From Methanomassiliicoccaceae archaeon (lineage in GTDB: Archaea > Thermoplasmatota > Thermoplasmata > Methanomassiliicoccales > Methanomethylophilaceae), in NCBI GenBank assembly GCA_009776695.1, contig WRNI01000040.1, positions 1-10,917 of the forward strand: a DNA stretch of 10,917 nt. Direction: 5' to 3'. The notes beneath the pieces were generated by a model, which was not told where the DNA came from, did no database searches, and worked only from the letters and a program-made list of their open reading frames with translations. Numbering within the stretch: position 1 is the stretch's first letter; every line of letters begins with the position of its first letter. The translations under genes were made by a program, and so were the position numbers. This document shows, piece after piece, positions 5,801 through 10,917 of the stretch.

Positions 5801-8020
5801 TCAGAAATCAAGAAGATCGGTCTGACGCTCCGCGCCTCCGTTATCCTTCCCGTCATTCTCTTTTCTGTCGCCGCTCATGCGGTCCTTCCATATGCGGCCG
5901 CCGCTGTCGCCGGAATATCCGACCTGTTCCTTCAGGCTTTTTGCCAATGACATGCCTATCCTGGGCAAAGATGCGATATTGTTCACGTCGGCGTCGGCGA
6001 TGTCCTGTCTTTTCTGTATCCCGGCGTTGTACAGAGTGCGCGCTCTGGACCTTCCGATACCTTTGAACGAGACGAGGTCGGTGAGCTCGCTTTTGATGCC
6101 GTACCTTACGCGGGTGAGCAGCGGTCTGAGTCTTTTTGAGCATTCCGGCCTGAAGATGACCGAAAGTTCGTTCATGGCGTGCAGTATCCACTCCATTGTG
6201 TCGACCCTCGCCCTTATGTCGCCCGGTCCTATCGCCAATACATTGGTGATCGTCTCCTCGTCCACTTCGTTGATCCAATTGAGCAGCAGATATGCCACCT
6301 TGAGGTCCGAGAGAAAGTAAGAGTACTCCGAAACGTCGTCCGGCTCGTCCACGAGGAAATACCCTTCGTGGTCGTCGATCAGCTCTTTTAACGTATCGGA
6401 ATCGGACTTCTTCGGATAAAGGCCCAGAATATCCGGTGTTGACGCTACCGCGTGCAGTATCGCCAGATCGGGCGTCGTGTCTTTCATCCTGCGTATCGAG
6501 TCCCTCAGGATGATAGCGGACTCCGGGTCTATGTACAGATCGGAAACACGTTTCCCGAAAGGCGTGGCCGTCAGTCCTTCATCATTTTCGGCCATGCCTT
6601 CGGAGACGAGGTGCGCTACCGCCCTTTCAACCACGTCCTCAACTCCGTACAGCTCGGACTGATGGCCGAAGAACGTTGACCTGAGGAAATCTACAATATC
6701 TGATTCAGAGGATGCGTCCTCCGTTGCTATCAGCCCCAGTATATGCGACCGCAGCGTCGCCTCGTTCCCTAATTTTGATATTACGTCCTCGCTCTCCGCC
6801 GATAAGTAATCTTTGATGATGTGCCGCTTGTCGTATTCCGTTTTCGCGATTATTATCGCCTCGCCGTGCGTGTCGTACCGCGGACGCCCCGCGCGTCCGC
6901 ACATCTGCTTAACTTCCATGACCGATATCGGCGTGTACCCCATGTTGGATTCGTAACGCTTCGTGTCGCGTACGATGACACGCCTCGCGGGAAGATTGAT
7001 GCCGGCGGCCAGTGTCGGTGTCGCCACAATACATTTTATCCGTCCGTTCCTGAACTCATCTTCTACAAAGCGCCGCTGCTGGTATGTCAGCCCCGCGTTG
7101 TGGAACGCCATCCCGCATTTTGCGCATGAGGCAAGTTTTTTTCCGAGGGACGTCGTCTCGCTCTCCCCTTCCAGTATCGATATCTCATCCTCGGAAAGAT
7201 CGGGTGACGTAAGTTTTCCCATATTCTTCGAATAGTTCACGGCAAGCGATTCAGCCGAGCGGCGCGTGTTAACGAACAAAAGACACTGACCGCCGTCGTC
7301 CACGGTATCTTTGATCAAAGACCATATCTCATCCTTCCCGCCGTCCATCGTAACGACGTCGAATTCATCAAACGTTATCTCATCGTTAAAGTAAACGCCT
7401 TCTTTCAGCGGTATGGGACGCCAGCCGCTTGTCACAAGGTCGGCGTTCAGCCATTCCGCCATATCGCGCGAGTTGGATATCGTCGCCGATAATGCGATGA
7501 TCTGCATACCGGCGTTTCGGCGCATCATCTTTGTTAACGCAACTTCAAGTGTTGGCCCTCTCGTCGGATCGTGCATCAGATGTATCTCGTCCGCAACGAC
7601 GAGACCGACGTCGCTCATCCATTGGCTTCTGTGCCTGAGCAGCGAATCAGCTTTCTCCGATGTGGCGACGACGATGTCGGCGGTGCTCATCCATTTGTCC
7701 TCGGAATCAAGGTCGCCGGTGCTCATCACCACTTTGAACCCGAGATGTGAGAATTTTTCCAGATCGTCGCGTTTTTCGGCGGCCAGCGCCTTCAGAGGGA
7801 CGATGTACAGGACCTTCCTTCTTTCGATGAGCACCGTCTTTAAAGCAGTGACGTATCCTACGAGCGACTTACCGCTGGCCGTCGGTACCGCAACGACAAC
7901 GTTCCGTCCGTCAAGCGCCCTCGGGAGGGCGTCCGCCTGCGGGGGATATAACTCGGTATAACCTTCTGCGCGGAGCGCGTCAGCAATATCGTCAGGAAGG
8001 TCCAGTTCGTCCGTTCTCAT
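5801..8020 (-). CDS. hel308: Ski2-type DNA helicase Hel308
   Basis: Hel308 is an ATP-dependent 3'-5' superfamily 2 helicase acting at stalled forks and in recombination. From the ATG at 8020 the protein has 739 residues, normal for the family. Visible are LYPPQ (24-28), Walker A AVPTASGKS (44-52), Walker B DEIH (144-147), SAT (178-180), motif IV LLFVNTRRS (247-255), motif V region ATPTLAAGINLPAR (333-346) and motif VI QMCGRAGRPRYD (372-383). A winged-helix and ratchet region follows, then a helix-hairpin-helix domain (about 649-700, FKGIGRSRA and LPRIGMSLA). The charged C-terminal tail ends in QTDLLDF, similar to a PCNA-interacting peptide. The frame extends to a GTG at 8077 (758 residues), but the ATG gives the N-terminus expected for the family, MRTDELDLPDDIADAL. 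A TATA-like element lies about 26 bp upstream of it. Confidence 0.95.
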   Translation of the reverse strand: MRTDELDLPDDIADALRAEGYTELYPPQADALPRALDGRNVVVAVPTASGKSLVGYVTALKTVLIERRKVLYIVPLKALAAEKRDDLEKFSHLGFKVVMSTGDLDSEDKWMSTADIVVATSEKADSLLRHRSQWMSDVGLVVADEIHLMHDPTRGPTLEVALTKMMRRNAGMQIIALSATISNSRDMAEWLNADLVTSGWRPIPLKEGVYFNDEITFDEFDVVTMDGGKDEIWSLIKDTVDDGGQCLLFVNTRRSAESLAVNYSKNMGKLTSPDLSEDEISILEGESETTSLGKKLASCAKCGMAFHNAGLTYQQRRFVEDEFRNGRIKCIVATPTLAAGINLPARRVIVRDTKRYESNMGYTPISVMEVKQMCGRAGRPRYDTHGEAIIIAKTEYDKRHIIKDYLSAESEDVISKLGNEATLRSHILGLIATEDASSESDIVDFLRSTFFGHQSELYGVEDVVERAVAHLVSEGMAENDEGLTATPFGKRVSDLYIDPESAIILRDSIRRMKDTTPDLAILHAVASTPDILGLYPKKSDSDTLKELIDDHEGYFLVDEPDDVSEYSYFLSDLKVAYLLLNWINEVDEETITNVLAIGPGDIRARVDTMEWILHAMNELSVIFRPECSKRLRPLLTRVRYGIKSELTDLVSFKGIGRSRARTLYNAGIQKRQDIADADVNNIASLPRIGMSLAKSLKEQVGYSGDSGGRIWKDRMSGDRKENDGKDNGGAERQTDLLDF

Positions 8021-8171
8021 CGGTATGGCAGATGCATTCAATCTTTTAACGTCTTTCCGATGACGTCCCGCGGACACATCTTTTCCCTGAGGTTCTCACG
8101 CGCTCCCTTTTTAAAGCGTATAAGAGAATATCTTTTATAGAGGTTCATTCATCCCAAAGTTGCGGGTATAT
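8021..8171. promoter_or_regulatory. Divergent promoter region between hel308 and lonB
   Basis: For lonB, tcttttatag (8131-8140) is a good TATA element centred about 36 bp before the ATG at 8172, predicting a leader of about 10 nt. For hel308 there are two candidates on the minus strand. One is ttaaaag (8043-8049), centred about 26 bp before the ATG at 8020, which would give a leaderless mRNA. The other is ctttaaaaagg (8107-8117), centred about 36 bp before the alternative GTG at 8077, which would give either a longer protein or a leader of about 65 nt. The two outer TATA elements sit about 23 bp apart on opposite strands, so their pre-initiation complexes could compete. All assignments are by eye. 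Confidence 0.5.
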
Positions 8172-10157
8172 ATGACGGAAGAAAATAAGACCGCAGCACC
8201 GTTGGACGAGTGGATCGAGGAACAGAGTTTCAACTCGACCGCCGACATCATCGTGCCCGGCACGATGGCGGACAAGGTCATAGGTCAGGACAAGGCGGTC
8301 GAGGTGATAAAGAAGGCGGCATCGCAGAAAAGACATGTGATGCTCATCGGCGAGCCCGGTACCGGAAAGTCGATGCTTGCCAATTCTATGGTCGAGTTCC
8401 TTCCCAAAAGCGAACTGCAGGACGTTATATCATATCATAATCCCGAGGACGTGAACGAGCCGCTGATACGCGTGCTCCCCGCGGGCCGCGGGAAGCAGAT
8501 CGTCGCCGAGCAGAAGGCGATGGCGGCGGCGCAGAAGCTCCAGAAGAACAAATCGATGTTCACCCTGATGGGGGCGATCGTGCTGCTGGGCCTGTTAGGC
8601 TTCTTCATCTACGGAGAGGCCGGCGTAACACTGCTTTTGGTGGCATTGCTGGCGTGCGTGCTCATATTCCTTATAATGAGGACGCCCGGCCAGAGGCAGG
8701 AGATCATGATCGTTCCTAAATTACTGATAGGGCATGACGAGGGCGATATGCCGCCCTTCATCGACGCGACGGGATCGCACGCCGGTTCTTTGCTCGGGGA
8801 CGTGAGGCACGACCCGTTCCAGAGCGGCGGCCTTGAGACGCCGTCGCATGACCGTCTGGAAGCGGGCGCGGTGCACAAGGCATCAAAAGGCGTTCTTTTC
8901 ATCGATGAGATAAACGTCCTCAGGATGGAGTCCCAGCAGTCGCTCCTCACCGCGATGCAGGAAGGGAAGATGTCAATAACCGGGCAGAGCGAGAGGTCCT
9001 CGGGCGCGCTCGTGAAGAGCGAGCCGGTACCGTGCGATTTCATATTGGTATGCGCCGGTAACGTGGACGCCATAAACGGGATGCATCCCGCTTTGAGATC
9101 AAGGATAAGAGGGTACGGTTACGAGGTGTACATGCGCAACTCCATGGAGGACACCGACGAGAACAGAAAGAAGGTCGTAAGGTTCGTGGCGCAGGAAGTG
9201 ATGAAGGACGGCAAGATACCTCACTTCGATAAGTACGCGGTGGCCGAGATATTAAGAGAGGCGCAGCGCAGGGCCGGAAAGAAGAATGAGCTTACGTTAA
9301 GGATGAGAGAGCTCGGCGGCCTGATACGTGTGGCCGGCGACGTCGCGGTCGCAAAAAAAGCAAAGCTGGTCACAAAGGCGGACGTCATCGATGCGAAAAG
9401 GACAGCGCGCAGCCTTGAACAGCAGATCGCCGACAGATATATCGAGTCACACAAGTCATACGAGATGTTCAGGACAGAGGGTGCCGAAGTAGGCGCGGTC
9501 AACGGACTCGCGGCGCTGAACGCAAGCTCCAACATGGCCGAGTACTCAGGCATCGTGTTACCGATAGTTGCCGAGGTGGCGCCGTCGCAATCAAAAAAGG
9601 GAACGATAGTGGCAACCGGTCAGTTAGGCACAATAGCGAAGGAAGCGGTCGACAATATATCCGCTGTCATTAAAAAGTACACGATGACCGATATTTCGGA
9701 ACGCGATATACACATACAGTTCATAGGCACGTATGACGGCGTGGAAGGTGACAGCGCATCGATAACGATAGCAACTGCCGTGATATCAGCAATGGAGGAC
9801 ATACCGATAGACCAGACGATGGCCATGACCGGAAGCCTGAGTGTCAGAGGCAAGGTATTGCCGATAGGCGGCGTTACCGCCAAGCTGGAGGCGGCGGCCC
9901 AGGCAGGGATAAAGAAAGTGCTTATACCGAAGGAGAACGGCAAGGACGTGATGATCGAAACGAGATATTACGATATGATCGACATCGTCACCGTCGAGAA
10001 TCTGAGGGACGTGCTCGAACATGCGCTTATAGATTGCGAGAAGAAGGAGCAGTATCTGAAGAAACTGCTCCCTATCACGTCAGAGGGAAGGTCCACAGCA
10101 AAAAAACTGGACAGACCGCCGATGGGCGACGCGGTCGCGAAGCCGGTGCCTCAGTAA
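8172..10157 (+). CDS. lonB: Membrane-anchored ATP-dependent protease LonB
   Basis: Archaeal LonB is a homo-oligomeric AAA+ protease of family S16 that degrades misfolded and regulatory proteins at the inner face of the membrane. From the ATG at 8172 it has 661 residues. Walker A is GEPGTGKS (60-67). Two adjacent hydrophobic segments (about 129-147 and 152-169), the archaeal membrane anchor, lie between Walker A and Walker B VLFIDE (241-246). The C-terminal protease domain has catalytic Ser528 in EGDSASI and Lys571 in GGVTAKLEAA, forming the Ser-Lys dyad. All key residues are present. The frame reaches a TTG at 8160, four codons earlier, but ATG is preferred. The gene has its own promoter, is divergent from hel308, and ends 41 bp before nadM. 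Confidence 0.95.
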   Translation: MTEENKTAAPLDEWIEEQSFNSTADIIVPGTMADKVIGQDKAVEVIKKAASQKRHVMLIGEPGTGKSMLANSMVEFLPKSELQDVISYHNPEDVNEPLIRVLPAGRGKQIVAEQKAMAAAQKLQKNKSMFTLMGAIVLLGLLGFFIYGEAGVTLLLVALLACVLIFLIMRTPGQRQEIMIVPKLLIGHDEGDMPPFIDATGSHAGSLLGDVRHDPFQSGGLETPSHDRLEAGAVHKASKGVLFIDEINVLRMESQQSLLTAMQEGKMSITGQSERSSGALVKSEPVPCDFILVCAGNVDAINGMHPALRSRIRGYGYEVYMRNSMEDTDENRKKVVRFVAQEVMKDGKIPHFDKYAVAEILREAQRRAGKKNELTLRMRELGGLIRVAGDVAVAKKAKLVTKADVIDAKRTARSLEQQIADRYIESHKSYEMFRTEGAEVGAVNGLAALNASSNMAEYSGIVLPIVAEVAPSQSKKGTIVATGQLGTIAKEAVDNISAVIKKYTMTDISERDIHIQFIGTYDGVEGDSASITIATAVISAMEDIPIDQTMAMTGSLSVRGKVLPIGGVTAKLEAAAQAGIKKVLIPKENGKDVMIETRYYDMIDIVTVENLRDVLEHALIDCEKKEQYLKKLLPITSEGRSTAKKLDRPPMGDAVAKPVPQ

Positions 10158-10198
10158 AATCTTTTTATTGATATCACATCTTCACCGAAGGATATAAC
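10158..10198 (+). promoter_or_regulatory. lonB-nadM intergenic: T-tract terminator and/or nadM promoter, with nadM ribosome-binding site
   Basis: Directly after the lonB TAA stop is ctttttattg (10161-10170). A T-rich tract is the usual archaeal termination signal, so it may end the lonB transcript. The same A/T-rich stretch is centred about 33 bp before the nadM ATG, so it may equally be a TATA element for nadM. The sequence AAGGA (10188-10192), six bases before the ATG, is a moderate Shine-Dalgarno site. Which role dominates cannot be decided from sequence. Confidence 0.4.
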
Positions 10199-10732
10199 AT
10201 GCCGGAAGTTCGCAGACACGAGAACGATTCCCTGATGATAGGGAGATTCCAGCCGTTCCATAACGGTCATCTGGAAGTGATACGCAAAGTATCCAAGGCA
10301 TCGGGGAACCTTACCATAGGTATAGGAAGCGCCCAATATTCGCACACTCTCAACAACCCGTTCACCGCCGGCGAGCGTTACAGGATGATATCCGATTCGC
10401 TGAAGGACGCGAAGATAACGAACGCGTACATCGTTCCGATGGAGGACCTCAACAGATATTCGGTGTGGGTGTCGCACGTGGTGTCGATGTCGCCGCCGTT
10501 CTCTGTTGTTTACTCCAATAACACGTTAACCAGGCGCCTTTTCTACGAGGCCGGATACGAGATCAAGGATTCACCGCTTTACAACCGTCCCGAATATTCC
10601 GGAACGGAAGTGAGAAAGCGCATGCTGATGGACGAGGACTGGAGATCATTAGTTCCGAAGGCGGTGGCCGACGTGATCGACGATATAGACGGCATCGGCC
10701 GCATAAAGGGGCTGAAGGATGACGTCCGATGA
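10199..10732 (+). CDS. nadM: Nicotinamide-nucleotide adenylyltransferase (archaeal NadM)
   Basis: NadM joins NMN and ATP to form NAD+ and pyrophosphate, the last step of NAD synthesis; many members also accept nicotinate mononucleotide. The 177-residue protein carries the nucleotidyltransferase signature GRFQPFHNGH (15-24) with the HxGH-type motif HNGH (21-24). NPFTAGERYRMI (53-64) is typical of archaeal NadM, and the second ATP-binding motif is SGTEVRKRM (134-142). About 13 residues precede the GRFQ motif, slightly longer than many homologues; the AAGGA site supports this ATG. The C-terminal end overlaps the next gene by 14 bp, so the two are almost certainly one transcription unit. The partner acts on the same nucleotide, which supports the NAD-salvage assignment. 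Confidence 0.95.
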   Translation: MPEVRRHENDSLMIGRFQPFHNGHLEVIRKVSKASGNLTIGIGSAQYSHTLNNPFTAGERYRMISDSLKDAKITNAYIVPMEDLNRYSVWVSHVVSMSPPFSVVYSNNTLTRRLFYEAGYEIKDSPLYNRPEYSGTEVRKRMLMDEDWRSLVPKAVADVIDDIDGIGRIKGLKDDVR

Positions 10733-10917
10733 TATCGCCGAGAGCGTGAAAGAGCTTTCCGCAGTCCTCATCAAAAAAGGAATGACGTTATCGTTAGCCG
10801 AATCATGCACCGGCGGAATGATATCATCGCTTCTCACGGATATCCCGGGCGCATCTGAATTTTTCATGGGATCTGCGGTCACATATTCGAACGATTCGAA
10901 GAACAGGATACTTAACG
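10719..10917 (+). CDS. CinA C-terminal domain family protein, probable NMN amidase (PncC), 5' part
   Basis: The first 66 codons are present; the gene runs off the right edge. The translation contains SLAESCTGGMISS (residues 26-38) followed by LLTDIPGASEFFMGSAVTYS (39-58), the hallmark blocks of the CinA C-terminal domain. This domain, as stand-alone PncC, deamidates nicotinamide mononucleotide to nicotinate mononucleotide. The short N-terminus before the signature indicates a stand-alone PncC-type protein, not full-length CinA with its N-terminal molybdopterin-binding-like domain. The ATG at 10719 lies within nadM (14-bp overlap) with GGGG at 10708-10711 as a possible Shine-Dalgarno site. A second ATG at 10729 is out of frame. 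Function rests on family knowledge plus the nadM neighbour. Confidence 0.85.
   Translation, partial: MTSDDIAESVKELSAVLIKKGMTLSLAESCTGGMISSLLTDIPGASEFFMGSAVTYSNDSKNRILN

Noticed and set aside
5170..5856. Antisense open frame (228 codons) opposite thrC
   Set aside because: It overlaps a complete threonine synthase with intact catalytic motifs and extends into hel308; no motif or ribosome-binding site supports it.
7413..7961. Plus-strand open frame (182 codons) opposite the hel308 helicase motor domains
   Set aside because: The minus strand encodes conserved helicase motifs here; the plus-strand frame is a shadow with Ser/Arg-rich low-information sequence.
8160..8171. TTG at 8160 as the lonB start
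   Set aside because: It is possible, but an ATG four codons later sits at a better distance from the TATA element and gives a typical LonB N-terminus.

Overview
The window is archaeal chromosomal DNA of roughly mid-50s % GC by eye. Clearly archaeal genes are the membrane-anchored Lon protease LonB, the Hel308 helicase, the KEOPS subunit Cgi121, an archaeal-type GHMP homoserine kinase and the archaeal NMN adenylyltransferase NadM. A very large glycine-rich surface protein with Listeria-Bacteroides (InlB_B) repeats, the GC content, the compact spacing and the absence of TAG among seven visible stop codons together suggest a host-associated member of Methanomassiliicoccales (Thermoplasmatota, e.g. 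Methanomethylophilaceae). The order-level placement is inference; the archaeal placement is firm.

Layout. (1) Positions 2-3079 (+): the 3' 1025 codons of a giant adhesin-like protein. It has Gly-rich beta-strand repeats, a probable Fn3-like region, four InlB_B-type repeats (two nearly identical, 228 bp each), a C-terminal hydrophobic segment, an acidic cluster and a small terminal beta domain. (2) 3082-3546 (-): cgi121 of the KEOPS t6A complex, convergent with the adhesin, 2 bp between stops. (3) 3547-3648: divergent promoter region. (4) 3649-5800 (+): thrB-thrC, the last two steps of threonine synthesis, translationally coupled. (5) 5801-8020 (-): hel308, convergent with thrC, the stop codons exactly abutting. 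(6) about 8021-8171: second divergent promoter region. (7) 8172-10157 (+): lonB. (8) 10199-10732 (+): nadM, overlapping by 14 bp with (9) 10719-10917 (+): the start of a CinA/PncC-type NMN amidase gene that runs off the window.

Functional reading. thrB and thrC make L-threonine, which is a substrate of t6A synthesis, and the thr operon is divergent from a t6A (KEOPS) gene. nadM and the pncC-like gene act on the same metabolite, NMN. Lon and Hel308 are stand-alone proteostasis and genome-maintenance genes sharing a divergent promoter region. Most of the window is core metabolism and information processing. The unusual parts are the adhesin, the nesting of thrBC antisense between hel308 and cgi121, and a PCNA-binding-like peptide at the Hel308 C-terminus. 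I see no tRNA, rRNA, CRISPR array or insertion sequence, and no non-coding stretch longer than about 150 bp. I did not find strong evidence for a wholly undescribed system.
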